Program-made: the position numbers and the translations under genes
Notes under the pieces: model-generated
Databases searched by the model: none
What the model was told of the DNA's origin: nothing
What the model saw: only the letters and a program-made list of their open reading frames with translations
Part shown: positions 1 through 9,353 of the stretch, piece by piece
How positions within the stretch are numbered: the first letter of the stretch is position 1
Layout: each line of letters begins with the position of its first letter
Assembly (NCBI GenBank): GCA_021775315.1
Contig: JAJFIC010000007.1
Coordinates: forward strand, 30,008-94,007
Length of the DNA stretch: 64,000 nt
Reading direction: 5' to 3'
Source: Paracoccaceae bacterium
GTDB lineage: Bacteria > Pseudomonadota > Alphaproteobacteria > Rhodobacterales > Rhodobacteraceae

Positions 1-155
1 TGCTATTGTTCGGCGAGGATTTCTGGCGCGGCATCATCAATTGGGAGGTTCTGGCCGACGCTGGCACCATTTCACACGAAGACCTGAACCTGTTCACCTT
101 TGTTGAAACAGCCGAACAAGCAATGGTTGAACTGAAACGTTGCGAGGCGGGTTAG
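1..155 (+). CDS. LOG family protein, C-terminal end (partial)
   Basis: The frame that opens at base 3 and ends at the TAG at 153-155 encodes about 50 residues. Its motifs [13 protein letters not shown] and [15 protein letters not shown] match the C-terminus of LOG / TIGR00730-type proteins. That family includes cytokinin riboside 5'-monophosphate phosphoribohydrolases, often misnamed lysine decarboxylases. The catalytic PGGxGTxxE region lies outside the window, so activity cannot be judged. The stop codon overlaps the stop of the convergent downstream gene by two bases, leaving no room for a terminator. Confidence 0.7.
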   Translation, partial: LLFGEDFWRGIINWEVLADAGTISHEDLNLFTFVETAEQAMVELKRCEAG

Positions 156-1030
156 TCTTCGGCGGCTGGCAGGCTGTATTCCACGATTTCGGTGACCTGA
201 AACATACTGAAATTATCGTCGGCAATCAGCGTCAGACGCAGACGGCCCGACGGCTCTCGCCAGACGGAAATGCCTTCAAGATTGCCGTTGACGTTGAAGC
301 CTGTTGTTAACAGCGTTTCCTCGTTTGTGAACCCATCTTCTGTCAGCTCAAACCGCCGAATACGCGTGGCAAAACCGGAATACCAGGTGAAATCCCGCTC
401 CAACAGATAGAACCGCCCATCAGGGCCGAAATCCGCCCCGACCGGCAAATACTTATCCCGTCGCGGGATCGACAGGTCCCGATCCCAATTGCCGCCCCGA
501 AAACGGAAAACAGGATAGGGCGTATCCCAGTCGCCCGATCTTTCGGGTAAGGTATAAAGAGTGTCGGCCTTATCAATCGCCAAGGCCTCCAATCCGGAAT
601 TATTTTGAAAGCCAGCAAAATCAGGATGGGTTTTCATACGCGCCGCTGGCGCGCCGATGCCGGCATAGCGCCACACCCGGTGATTGCCCTCAAACGACAC
701 AAAAAACTGACCCTTTGAATCAAAGGCGATGCCTTCGCTATCGGTATTGTAGCGGGTAACGGGTCTTGATTTTGCGTCCAGCAACGGCACCAGAGGTTGG
801 GCGTCTACACCCGTGATCTGTCCATCAACCCGCTGAAATTCGCCGGAAATAATATGGCCACGATCTGAAATGCTGACAAAACTTTGGCCATCCGGCGCGA
901 CCTCAATCCCGGAAAAACCACCGAAAACCTCGTTCACGTCAGCCCAGACAAACCGCCCTTCGAATTGCAGTTCGACAGCCGCAACAGGAGACGCGCAAAG
1001 CGCCACAAGAATGACCCAAGCCCTGATCAT
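152..1030 (-). CDS. Esterase-like activity of phytase family protein, exported
   Basis: This 292-residue protein starts with a signal peptide ([18 protein letters not shown]). The rest resembles the phytase-like esterase domain (PF13449), a beta-propeller fold, with motifs such as [18 protein letters not shown] and NLEGISVW repeated along the chain. I chose the start at 1030 because it forms an ATGA overlap with the mepA stop and puts the signal peptide at the N-terminus; an in-frame start 24 bases upstream would bury it. It is probably the last gene of the UMF1 transporter-mepA-esterase run. The substrate is unknown. Confidence 0.75.
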   Translation of the reverse strand: MIRAWVILVALCASPVAAVELQFEGRFVWADVNEVFGGFSGIEVAPDGQSFVSISDRGHIISGEFQRVDGQITGVDAQPLVPLLDAKSRPVTRYNTDSEGIAFDSKGQFFVSFEGNHRVWRYAGIGAPAARMKTHPDFAGFQNNSGLEALAIDKADTLYTLPERSGDWDTPYPVFRFRGGNWDRDLSIPRRDKYLPVGADFGPDGRFYLLERDFTWYSGFATRIRRFELTEDGFTNEETLLTTGFNVNGNLEGISVWREPSGRLRLTLIADDNFSMFQVTEIVEYSLPAAED

Positions 1031-1965
1031 TTTGATTTCAGCACACCCGTACATTGACGGGGAAGATCGGCCATAATCATTTCACGCGCCCGCCTTGGCT
1101 TTGGCTTGACCTTCGTGATTTTCTTTTTCTTCTTCTTGGTCTTCTTTTTATTTGGATCAACCTTGGGCGGCGTCAGATAATCCGTCACCCACCAGGTCAG
1201 GCTTTTGTCACAGCCATCACCTTTGGAAATCTTGCTGACAGGTGTTTGTTTCACACATTTTGGCGATCCTTTGGGGCATTTCAGGCGCACATGAAAATGC
1301 GTGTGATGCCCATAAAGTGGTCGAATTTTTTGCAGCCATTTTCGATCTTTGCCAGCCCGCGCGCACATATCAATTTTGACTGCTGCGGCCACGAATATCC
1401 GCGCCACACGCGGGTCTTCAGCCGCAGCTTTCAGAATGGCCATATGGGTCGCGGTCCAGTTCTTGGTGACCGATCGCTGATCGTCTGATCGCACGGGTAT
1501 CGAGCTGATCTTTTCCCGGTCAGAGCGCGTCAGGTCCAACCGCTTTGGCGGCAGCATCCAGATATCAACATCAAGCCCCGACTGATGCGACGCGTGGCTG
1601 GATGTCATCGGTCCGCCACGGGGTTGTGACATGTCACCGATATATAGCCCGGCCCAACCGTAATCAGCCGCACGTTGGCTAAGCCGTTCGATAAACGAAA
1701 TAAGATCCGGGTGTCCCCAGTTTCGATTTCGGCTTAACCGCATGGCCTGCCATGTTGGCCCGGTTTCCGGCAATTGTTGCGCACCAGCAAGACATCCCTT
1801 GGCGTAATATCCGTACACTTTGGGTTTCTGTTTGCTGGCCTTTTGATGCGCCCCAAACAGTTTGTTCGCCAGCGGATCGGATGCCTTTTTTTCCACGTGA
1901 CTGGTCCCGGCAAGGAAAACCCCCGCCAGAACCCATATTAAAGCTATTCTTACAAAACTGTGCAT
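1027..1965 (-). CDS. mepA: Penicillin-insensitive murein endopeptidase (M74)
   Basis: MepA cuts D-Ala-meso-DAP cross-links in periplasmic peptidoglycan. The 312-residue product has an N-terminal hydrophobic export signal. It carries the M74/LAS metallopeptidase motifs: [14 protein letters not shown] (His124/His127, Asp132, Asp134) and [14 protein letters not shown] around residues 218-231, which hold the zinc ligands and catalytic histidine. The cysteines of the mature protein fit disulphide bonds in the periplasm. Residues 273-292 form a very lysine-rich tail before a short ending. The start shares one base with the upstream stop (TAATG), and its stop overlaps the next gene by 4 bp. Confidence 0.92.
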   Translation of the reverse strand: MHSFVRIALIWVLAGVFLAGTSHVEKKASDPLANKLFGAHQKASKQKPKVYGYYAKGCLAGAQQLPETGPTWQAMRLSRNRNWGHPDLISFIERLSQRAADYGWAGLYIGDMSQPRGGPMTSSHASHQSGLDVDIWMLPPKRLDLTRSDREKISSIPVRSDDQRSVTKNWTATHMAILKAAAEDPRVARIFVAAAVKIDMCARAGKDRKWLQKIRPLYGHHTHFHVRLKCPKGSPKCVKQTPVSKISKGDGCDKSLTWWVTDYLTPPKVDPNKKKTKKKKKKITKVKPKPRRAREMIMADLPRQCTGVLKSK

Positions 1966-3338
1966 TAGTCGTTTGTGACACCTTTTGGATTAACCCAAAG
2001 TAAAAGAACCAGACCAAGGACAAACAAACCAACAAGTGGGCTGATACCCAACCTTGGCGACTGGGTTGCAATGGTTGCCACCGTAATCAGACCCGGTGCA
2101 AGAAACGCAGTGGCCTTGCCCGATAGGGCATAAAGACCAAATGCCTCGGTCGATTTGCCTTCGTCAGAATGGCGTACCATCATTGTCCGCGAAGCGGCCT
2201 GCAATGCCCCGCCTGCTGCACCAATGATGCTGCCGCAAACAAAGAAAATAATGTCAGGCGTGCCTGAACCTTCGGCGAGGGGAATGCCAAAGAAACTTTC
2301 GCGCGTCATGCCAACGATGATCGTACAAACGCCAATCAAAACGACAATGCAAAGCACGATCACCGGTTTGGGTCCGTATTTCCGATCGGCCTTACCGCCA
2401 ACCCAGGAAAAGAAAGCCGCCGAAATTGCGCCGATGATGCCAAAAATACCCACAAAGGTGATCGACCAATTTAGCACCAAAGTCGCATAAACGCCGCCAA
2501 ACCCGTATAGGCCGTTCAACGCATCCCGATACAACAGCGACGACCCCAGATAAGCCGACAGGCTTTTGCGTCCGGGCAGGGATTTCAGGGTCGAAACCAG
2601 CTCTGTTATCGCGGCCCCGACACGCGCTGGTGTCATGCCCGGCTCGCGTGGCTTTTCCTTTACCCATGCAAAAAAGAAACCCATCGAAATCACGAACCAC
2701 AATGCCGAAAAAGGCCCGACAAGCCGCGTGCCCTGTTTCATTTCGGCATCCAGCCCGAATAACGGATCAAGCCCGGCCAACGTCTTGCCGTTACCTTGTT
2801 CGACAAACAGCAGCAGCATGATGAACAGCGCCAACACCCCGCCCCAATAGCCAAAGGCAAAGCCCGAGCCAGAGATCTTTCCGATCTCTTCTTCGGTGCC
2901 CAGATCAGGCAGCATCGCGTTGGTAAAGATCGTGGTGAATTCCATCCCGATAAAGCCAATGCCGAACATCACCAGCATCAGCCAATAGTTCGACGCATCC
3001 GGATAAGTCCACCACAGCGCGAACGCGCCAACCACGTAGAGCACCGAAAAGAAATAGATATAAGGCATTCGCCGCCCGGAAAGATCAGCCAGCGCGCCCA
3101 GTAAGGGTGCCGAAAACGCGATAATCAGGCCCGTGATCGTCAACCCCAACGACCAGATGCTTTGCGCTTTGGCATCTGCCGCTTCTTCCGCGAGGCCAGT
3201 GCCCATGAAATATTGCGCCACAATCGCCGCGAAATAAGGGCCAAAGATGAATGTCAGGATCAGCGTATTGTATGGCTGGCTGGCCCAGTCAAAGAACATC
3301 CAGCCCCAAATGCGCTTTTTGTGCGAAATTTCCGCCAT
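1965..3338 (-). CDS. MFS transporter, UMF1 (Atg22-like) family
   Basis: This 457-residue integral membrane protein has about 12 predicted transmembrane segments. Its N-terminal WGWMFFDWASQPYNTLILTF is typical of the UMF1/Atg22-like branch of the major facilitator superfamily (PF11700), which is often annotated as an effluxer of amino acids or unknown solutes. It is the first gene of a tightly coupled minus-strand run: its stop shares a base with the mepA start. The upstream gap to the thioesterase gene is about 85 bp. The substrate cannot be deduced. Confidence 0.88.
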   Translation of the reverse strand: MAEISHKKRIWGWMFFDWASQPYNTLILTFIFGPYFAAIVAQYFMGTGLAEEAADAKAQSIWSLGLTITGLIIAFSAPLLGALADLSGRRMPYIYFFSVLYVVGAFALWWTYPDASNYWLMLVMFGIGFIGMEFTTIFTNAMLPDLGTEEEIGKISGSGFAFGYWGGVLALFIMLLLFVEQGNGKTLAGLDPLFGLDAEMKQGTRLVGPFSALWFVISMGFFFAWVKEKPREPGMTPARVGAAITELVSTLKSLPGRKSLSAYLGSSLLYRDALNGLYGFGGVYATLVLNWSITFVGIFGIIGAISAAFFSWVGGKADRKYGPKPVIVLCIVVLIGVCTIIVGMTRESFFGIPLAEGSGTPDIIFFVCGSIIGAAGGALQAASRTMMVRHSDEGKSTEAFGLYALSGKATAFLAPGLITVATIATQSPRLGISPLVGLFVLGLVLLLWVNPKGVTND

Positions 3339-3422
3339 ATTAATCCCCGTCCCTGATTATTGATTTGTTTTTTGTTTTGCAAATAAGACAGGTTTCCCTG
3401 TCGCAGGGCAAGAAAATTCCGG

Positions 3423-3953
3423 TCAGACCTGTGGCGGCCAAGGCCGGGCTTTTTCAGCGTCGATCCAGTCAGTGACGTAATCCGGCAGATCGGGCGAGGT
3501 TTCGGGCCAGCCAAGCAGCGGCGCCACATTCACCGGGGCAAGGATGCCGTTTTCATCCGTCATCGCCATTCGGCACAAAATCGACGAGGTCGCCTGACCC
3601 TTGTGCCACATGCTTTGCTGGAAATATAAGAACCGCGCATCCCACCCCAAAATCGTGCTTTTCATCGTGATGCGGTGAAACATCCGCACCCGACGGCGAT
3701 ACCGAACCGAGGCCCCGGCGACCGCCATGTTCCAGCCGTTTTTCCGAAGCGCGTGAATTATTCCGGCGCGATGCGCCATCGGCAGACGCCCCAGATCATA
3801 CAGCGTCAGCGTGCGGCCATTATTCAGCTCAAGCCACGGGTCGACATCCCAAGGCCAGCAAATATGGGTCGAAACATGCACCTCGCCCAGCGCCAGTTTG
3901 GGCGCGCGGCGGTAAATGGCCATTTCCTTGGCAAAACGAAAAATCGGGTACAT
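3423..3953 (-). CDS. Acyl-CoA thioesterase-like protein (4HBT / hotdog fold)
   Basis: This 176-residue protein resembles the 4HBT_2 thioesterase-like family (THEM6-type). Typical features are the segment WPWDVDPWLELNNGRTLTLYD, where a 4HBT active-site-like acidic/Asn pair sits before the long hotdog helix, then SVRYRRRVRMFHRI and a FLYFQQSMWHKGQ strand. It likely hydrolyses an acyl thioester in the cytoplasm; the substrate is unknown. It is divergent from yggT across a 148-bp gap. Confidence 0.75.
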   Translation of the reverse strand: MYPIFRFAKEMAIYRRAPKLALGEVHVSTHICWPWDVDPWLELNNGRTLTLYDLGRLPMAHRAGIIHALRKNGWNMAVAGASVRYRRRVRMFHRITMKSTILGWDARFLYFQQSMWHKGQATSSILCRMAMTDENGILAPVNVAPLLGWPETSPDLPDYVTDWIDAEKARPWPPQV

Positions 3954-4101
3954 GCAACAGGCTCCTGCAATCAGGCGTTACCTGCGACAGGGGCCGCGTG
4001 GATGCAAGCAAGTAGTGCGGATTTTCACGATGGGCTTGCGCTTGGGCTTTGTGCTGACTAGGTCATGTCGGGAAATCAATTCTGGAATCAAGGCACAACA
4101 A

Positions 4102-4389
4102 ATGACCTCTATCCTACAAATTCTGATGCTCGTGCTTGATATCGTCTGGTTTTTCGTGATTGCCCACGTAATCATGAGCTGGCTGATCAATTTTCAGGTT
4201 CTCAACCTTCGCCAGCCTTTGGTTGCCCAATTCTGGTACGCGCTGAACCGGATATTAGAGCCGCTTTATTCCCGCGTTCGCAATTTTCTGCCGGATATGG
4301 GTGGTATTGATCTGGCCCCGCTGATCGTATTGGTGGCGCTTTATGCGCTGCGCATCGTGCTTATCAACAACGCCGCCGCGTTCCTGTAA
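4102..4389 (+). CDS. yggT: YggT family membrane protein
   Basis: A 95-residue protein with two hydrophobic segments (about residues 3-28 and 72-92) and the family motif MSWLINFQVLN ... LNRILEPLYSRVRNFLP. YggT proteins are small inner-membrane proteins of poorly defined function, linked to osmotic shock and, in other phyla, to division or thylakoid organisation. The start at 4102 fits the family N-terminus; the open frame continues upstream but that part is not family-like. It converges on msrA with 3 bp between the stops. Confidence 0.85.
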   Translation: MTSILQILMLVLDIVWFFVIAHVIMSWLINFQVLNLRQPLVAQFWYALNRILEPLYSRVRNFLPDMGGIDLAPLIVLVALYALRIVLINNAAAFL

Positions 4390-4392
4390 CAG

Positions 4393-5043
4393 TTAAGAGC
4401 CTGCAAACGGCGCCGCAGCGCCCCAAATCTGACGCACCCGCTGGTCGCGCCCACAACCCTCGCGGTATTTCTTATAGGCCACTGACTGTTTAACCAGACC
4501 AAACCGGGTCACGACACGCTTTTTGCCCAGATAATAGTTTTGGTGATAAGCCTCGGCAGGATAGAACGTGCTGGCATTCACAATCGGCGTGACGATCTTG
4601 CCGTTGATCGCCGCGTCCGCTGCTTTTTTAGACGCCTCGGCATCAGCGCGCTGGGACTTGCCGCTAACAAAAACGGCGGTGCGATAGCTGTCACCGCGAT
4701 CACAGAACTGGCCACCTGCATCCAGCGGATCAACCGTGCGCCAAAAGATGTCGATCAGTTCACGATATGAAATCACATCTGAATCAAATTTGATCCTCAC
4801 CGCCTCGTAATGGCCGGTGCCACCCTTGGTGACCTTCTTATAGGTCGGGTTCTTGAGCGTCCCACCTGTATAGCCCGAGGTTGTTTGGATAACGCCTTTG
4901 ACCTTGTCGAAATCCGATTCCACACACCAAAAACAACCGCCCGCAATGATAGCGGTTTGAATATCTCGGGCGCTTGCCGCGGAAATCTGCAACGCAAATC
5001 CAACCAAAATGGCCAGAAACAGCAGGGTGGAACGAATACGCAT
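4393..5043 (-). CDS. msrA: Peptide-methionine (S)-S-oxide reductase, exported form
   Basis: MsrA repairs methionine S-sulfoxide in proteins. The 216-residue product has the invariant GCFWC motif at residues 36-40 (catalytic Cys37), then ESDFDKVKGV, SGYTGG and AEAYHQNYY. A clear signal peptide precedes the domain (hydrophobic stretch 5-22, ending around ASA-RD), so this MsrA probably acts in the periplasm. A purine-rich GGAGT lies a few bases upstream of the start. Confidence 0.93.
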   Translation of the reverse strand: MRIRSTLLFLAILVGFALQISAASARDIQTAIIAGGCFWCVESDFDKVKGVIQTTSGYTGGTLKNPTYKKVTKGGTGHYEAVRIKFDSDVISYRELIDIFWRTVDPLDAGGQFCDRGDSYRTAVFVSGKSQRADAEASKKAADAAINGKIVTPIVNASTFYPAEAYHQNYYLGKKRVVTRFGLVKQSVAYKKYREGCGRDQRVRQIWGAAAPFAGS

Positions 5044-5196
5044 AACGGGGACTCCCTTTGTTTGTTGCTCAGTTTCTCCTGCCGGGGGCGCTGAAATACA
5101 ACTGACATCGGCGTGACATCACGCCAAGGTGAAGGGCGAAAACCGCTTGGCCTTGGCCGCAGCCCGCCCTATCGTCCGAAAAAACACGAGGGTTCC

Positions 5197-6105
5197 ATGC
5201 AAGAAGAAGTCACCACTCATCAAGCCCAGGAAGACGCCCGCAACGACGCCATTTTGATTTACGTAGATGGCAAAATTGTTCCCCGGGATCAGGCCAAAGT
5301 GTCGGTTTATGACAGTGGTTTCATGCTGGGCGATGGCGTCTGGGAGGGTCTGCGCCTGTATAACGGCAAATGGGCCTTTCTGAACGAACACATGGATCGC
5401 TTGTTTGAGGCCGCCAAGGCGATTGACCTTGATATCGGACTTGACCGCGACGGCGTGGTTGCCGCGCTGAACGCAACCCGCGCTGCCAACGACATGCACA
5501 GCGACGCCCATGCCCGACTGATGATCACACGGGGGGTGAAGGTAAAACCGTTTCAGCACCCTTCTTTGTCGCGATCCGGGCCGACGATGGTCATTATTAT
5601 GGAGCATTCGCGCCCTTCAATCCCGCGCCCGATCCGGCTGGCCACAGTGCCGCATCTGCGCGGTCTGCCGATGACGCAGGACCCGAAATTGAACTCGCAC
5701 AGCAAGCTGAACTGTATACTTGCCTGCATCGCCGCCGAAAAAGCAGGTGCCGACGAGGCATTGATGCTGGACATCAACGGCTTTGTGAACACAACCAATG
5801 CCTGCAATTTTTTCATCATCCGCAAGGGCGTGGTTTGGACTTCGACCGGGGATTACTGCATGAACGGTATCACCCGCCAAAAGGTCATCGACCTGTGCCG
5901 CGCCGATGGCATTCCGGTGTTCGAGAGGAACTATTCACTGGTCGACACCTATGGCGCAGACGAGGCGTTTTTGACGGGCACGTTTGGTGCGCAAACCCCA
6001 GTTTCGGAAATCGACGGGCGGCAAATCGGTGATGGCACATTGGGGCCAGTCACCGAACACCTGCGCACACTCTACGCCGATCTGATACGCCGTGAAACCG
6101 CATGA
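5197..6105 (+). CDS. Class IV aminotransferase (branched-chain / D-amino-acid type)
   Basis: This is a PLP-dependent aminotransferase of fold type IV, 302 residues. Visible motifs are VYDSGFMLGDGVWEGLR near the N-terminus, the PLP-lysine region NSHSKLN (Lys170) and ALMLDINGFVNTTNACNFF. Family members are BCAT, D-alanine aminotransferase and ADC lyase; the sequence does not settle which. The frame opens further upstream, but the start at 5197 follows a CGAGGG ribosome site and matches family length. Its stop overlaps the next gene by 4 bp (ATGA), so the two are translationally coupled. A second class IV enzyme (ilvE) lies at 27.3 kb. Confidence 0.85.
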   Translation: MQEEVTTHQAQEDARNDAILIYVDGKIVPRDQAKVSVYDSGFMLGDGVWEGLRLYNGKWAFLNEHMDRLFEAAKAIDLDIGLDRDGVVAALNATRAANDMHSDAHARLMITRGVKVKPFQHPSLSRSGPTMVIIMEHSRPSIPRPIRLATVPHLRGLPMTQDPKLNSHSKLNCILACIAAEKAGADEALMLDINGFVNTTNACNFFIIRKGVVWTSTGDYCMNGITRQKVIDLCRADGIPVFERNYSLVDTYGADEAFLTGTFGAQTPVSEIDGRQIGDGTLGPVTEHLRTLYADLIRRETA

Positions 6106-6818
6106 GAATTGCGATGTGGTCGGGGCCGCGCAATATTTCAACCGCGATGATGTACGCCTTTGGCGCGCGCGATGATTGCGCGGTTTGGGATGAACCGTTT
6201 TATGCGGCTTATCTGTCTGAAACCGGGTTGATCCATCCGATGCGCGACGAAATCATAGCCGACGGCATAACTGATCCTGACAAGGTGATCCGCGCCTGCC
6301 TTGGCCCGACACCTGACAATCGCCCGGTTTTCTATCAAAAACACATGACCCAGCACATGATCCCCGGTCCGGATCGTGGCTGGATCAACGACTGCACCAA
6401 CGTCTTTTTAATCCGCGACCCGGCGCGTGTGATCGCAAGCTATGCCGCCAAGCGCGAGAACCCGACGCTGGACGACATCGGTTTTCGCCAGCAGGCAGAA
6501 GTGTTCGATCAGGTCTGTCAGGCGACGGGTCAGGCGCCGCCGGTTTTGGACAGCCACGCCATTCGCGCGAACCCGGAAACTGCCCTTAGAAAACTGTGTG
6601 CGGCCATAGGTCTGCAATTCCAGCCAGCGATGTTGAATTGGCCCACAGGTGGCCACAAAAATGACGGCGTGTGGGCCGCGCATTGGTATGGTGCGGTCTG
6701 GAAATCAACCGGATTCGCCGGGGTTGAAGGGCCAGTTCCGGATGTGCCTGATGCTTTGAAAGACGTCTGGTCAGACGCATTACCTTACTACCAACAACTG
6801 GCCGCGCATGCCTTATGA
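6102..6818 (+). CDS. Sulfotransferase-like P-loop protein
   Basis: A 238-residue protein. It begins MWSGPRNISTAMMYAF, which resembles the 5'-PSB (PAPS-binding) loop of sulfotransferases, and it carries FLIRDPARVIASYAAK, which resembles the 3'-phosphate-binding motif. Homologues are usually annotated sulfotransferase family protein, but the acceptor is unknown. It overlaps the class IV aminotransferase by 4 bp, so the two products probably work in one pathway. It converges on the Hint-domain gene with a 4-bp gap. Confidence 0.7.
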   Translation: MRIAMWSGPRNISTAMMYAFGARDDCAVWDEPFYAAYLSETGLIHPMRDEIIADGITDPDKVIRACLGPTPDNRPVFYQKHMTQHMIPGPDRGWINDCTNVFLIRDPARVIASYAAKRENPTLDDIGFRQQAEVFDQVCQATGQAPPVLDSHAIRANPETALRKLCAAIGLQFQPAMLNWPTGGHKNDGVWAAHWYGAVWKSTGFAGVEGPVPDVPDALKDVWSDALPYYQQLAAHAL

Positions 6819-6822
6819 GGCA

Positions 6823-7803
6823 TTAGGCGACAAGATCCTCTAGCACCGCCACCTCGAACTGCCGCAATATTGGTCGCGCCGGAGGGATCGGTTTCTTGTG
6901 CTTCATATCCGCCAGTTCCGGGAACAGCTCCAGGATTTCCTGTAACTGCATCTGATCCATGCCTTCGCGGATTGTGTCGCCGATCAGAAAGCTTTCGGTC
7001 GCCAGCCCTTCGCTGAACACGACCTCGTGCCGGTCAAACATAAAGTGAAAATAATCAACCTCGGTGCACGCGGTATCGACGTGAATACCTTTGCTGCCGA
7101 CCATTGATTTGGCCGGTGCCAAGGCTTGCTCCATACCGAAATTCAATTCAACCGACCAGCCGCCAAGCAGGCAGCGATGCTGTGGTGACACATGCAGATC
7201 ACGCTGCGGGTATCCTTTGCCAAAACTGCTGGCCGGGATGATGACAGGTCGCATATTGGGCCGTGTGATCAGGTCACGCAAAGACAGCGGCGAGTTTCCG
7301 ATCCAGCGAATAGGCTGCAATCCTTGGTCCATCGTTTCAATCAGGTCACCAACCTTCAAATCCTCAACCGGGCGATCACCATCTGCGGTGCCGATCAATG
7401 TGCCACGGACAAAACAAGGCAGGCTGGTGTAATCAACCGGTGTATAAGTCGCGTATGTGTTCAGGGTAAAGCTAACCCCAACGCCAGCGCCCGGAATAGT
7501 ATCGCCATCGTCATTCATCACGAACGAGCGCGTGACACCGCCAATCGTCAACTGAAAGGTTTTTATGGTTTCGGTCCCGCCACCGACCGTAATGTCATCA
7601 TCATAAAAGAATTCGTAGTCATCAATCCCACCACCATCAACGGTAATGACTTGCGATGTGCCGCCATCATCCGCCTCGGTTGCCTCAAGACTGCCGTCGT
7701 CATCGGTGACCGTCATTGTGAAGGTCGCGCTGATCGTCGGGCTATTCCCGGTCGCGACGTAATCGTTTGGAACTTCGTAAATTGTAAATGTTCTTGTCGG
7801 CAC
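6823..7803 (-). CDS. Hint (hedgehog/intein) domain protein
   Basis: A 326-residue protein with two parts. Residues 1 to about 140 are acidic and beta-rich (runs such as TDDDGS, EADDGG and FYDDD). The C-terminal part is a Hint_2 domain (PF13403) starting at CFVRGTLIGTADGDRPVEDL with LHVSPQHRCLL further on. Hint domains can self-cleave at the leading Cys; in this subfamily the function is unproven. No signal peptide is visible; many relatives are secreted by type I systems, which is inference here. I place the start at a GTG because a perfect AGGAGG lies 6 bases upstream (7810-7815 on the given strand). Confidence 0.82.
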   Translation of the reverse strand: MPTRTFTIYEVPNDYVATGNSPTISATFTMTVTDDDGSLEATEADDGGTSQVITVDGGGIDDYEFFYDDDITVGGGTETIKTFQLTIGGVTRSFVMNDDGDTIPGAGVGVSFTLNTYATYTPVDYTSLPCFVRGTLIGTADGDRPVEDLKVGDLIETMDQGLQPIRWIGNSPLSLRDLITRPNMRPVIIPASSFGKGYPQRDLHVSPQHRCLLGGWSVELNFGMEQALAPAKSMVGSKGIHVDTACTEVDYFHFMFDRHEVVFSEGLATESFLIGDTIREGMDQMQLQEILELFPELADMKHKKPIPPARPILRQFEVAVLEDLVA

Positions 7804-7983
7804 GGTTCGCCTCCTGACCGCTGGACATTTCTGCTCTGCGGGTGGCAACCTCGTTCAGTCGGTCGGATTACCTGCCCGCTGGAAACAATAGCACCGTCTT
7901 AAGGCAATTGGCCCGCTGATTACCGAGTTACAAAAGGATTAACGCGGCTTGTTGCAATTCTGCAAAAGCACCGCAAATCGAGG

Positions 7984-9207
7984 TTATTGACCTTGGCGGT
8001 CACGCATCGCCAGCAACCGCAACCGCAGCGCATTAATCTTGATAAATCCGGCCGCATCTTTTTGATCGTACGCGCCCTGATCATCCTCGAACGTCACGTG
8101 CTGCTCGGAATAAAGGCTGAAATCTGACCAGCGGCCAACCGTCTGAACAGACCCCTTGTAAAGCTTCAACCGCACCGTGCCCGCGACAAATTCCTGACTG
8201 CGGTCAATCAGCGCCTGCAACATTTCGCGTTCCGGGCTAAACCAGAAACCGTTGTAAATCAGTTCGGCATATTTCGGCATCAGCTCATCTTTCAAATGCG
8301 CTGCACCGCGATCCAATGTGATGGATTCAATACCGCGATGTGCCTCAAGCATAATCGTGCCACCGGGCGTTTCGTAAATCCCACGGGATTTCATGCCAAC
8401 GAACCGGCCTTCGACCAGATCAAGCCGCCCGATCCCGTGTTTGCCGCCATATTCATTAAGCGCAGTCAGCAGCTCGGCTGGGCTATGCGCCTTGCCGTTG
8501 ATTGCTACGGGATCACCTTTTTTATAGGTGATTTCAATAAATTCAGGGGTGTTCGGGGCGTCTTCGGGATGCACAGTGCGCTGATAGACATAGTCAGGCG
8601 CGGCAACCGCCGGGTCTTCCAGAACCTTGCCCTCGCTTGATGTGTGCAGCAGGTTTGCATCCACCGAAAAGGGTGCTTCGCCGCGTTTGTCCGTGGCAAT
8701 CGGGATCTGGTTCTTTTCCGCAAAATCCAGCAACCGCGTGCGGCTGGTTAGATCCCATTCCCGCCAAGGCGCAATCACCTTGATGTCCGGGTTCAGCGCA
8801 TAAGCCGCCAGTTCAAACCGCACCTGATCGTTGCCCTTGCCCGTCGCCCCGTGGGCCACCGCGTCAGCGCCGCATTCCGCTGCAATTTCCACCAATCGTT
8901 TGGAAATCAAAGGCCGTGCGATGGACGTACCCAGCAGATACAATCCCTCGTAAACCGCATTGGCACGAAACATCGGGAAGACAAAATCGCGAACAAATTC
9001 TTCGCGAACGTCCTCAATATGAATGTTTTCCGGCTTGATCCCCAGCAGTTCTGCCTTTTTGCGCGCCGGGTCCAGTTCTTCGCCCTGACCCAGATCGGCG
9101 GTGAAGGTGACCACTTCGCAATTATACTCGGTTTGCAGCCATTTCAAAATAATCGAGGTATCCAGACCGCCGGAATAGGCGAGTACGACTTTTTTAGGTG
9201 CAGACAC
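7984..9207 (-). CDS. argG: Argininosuccinate synthase
   Basis: ArgG joins citrulline and aspartate with ATP to form argininosuccinate, the penultimate step of arginine synthesis. The product is 407 residues, normal for the family, with the N-type ATP pyrophosphatase loop AYSGGLDTS at residues 9-17. Other motifs are [27 protein letters not shown] and [13 protein letters not shown]. There is no ATG at the expected position. I start at GTG 9207, preceded by GGAG at 8-base spacing; another in-frame GTG lies 9 bases upstream. It is divergent from ilvA across about 146 bp. Confidence 0.95.
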   Translation of the reverse strand: MSAPKKVVLAYSGGLDTSIILKWLQTEYNCEVVTFTADLGQGEELDPARKKAELLGIKPENIHIEDVREEFVRDFVFPMFRANAVYEGLYLLGTSIARPLISKRLVEIAAECGADAVAHGATGKGNDQVRFELAAYALNPDIKVIAPWREWDLTSRTRLLDFAEKNQIPIATDKRGEAPFSVDANLLHTSSEGKVLEDPAVAAPDYVYQRTVHPEDAPNTPEFIEITYKKGDPVAINGKAHSPAELLTALNEYGGKHGIGRLDLVEGRFVGMKSRGIYETPGGTIMLEAHRGIESITLDRGAAHLKDELMPKYAELIYNGFWFSPEREMLQALIDRSQEFVAGTVRLKLYKGSVQTVGRWSDFSLYSEQHVTFEDDQGAYDQKDAAGFIKINALRLRLLAMRDRQGQ

Positions 9208-9353
9208 TGGTTTCACTCCGACATTATTGGGGTTCTTGGCGGGCGGTGTATTGCGTTTTTTGGGGCTGCGCAACGGGGCAAGGCGCAAAAGTCGCGTTGT
9301 ATCCCGGCGGGCTTGGTGTAAACACTGCGCCTTGGAACCCAAAAGGGGGAAAT

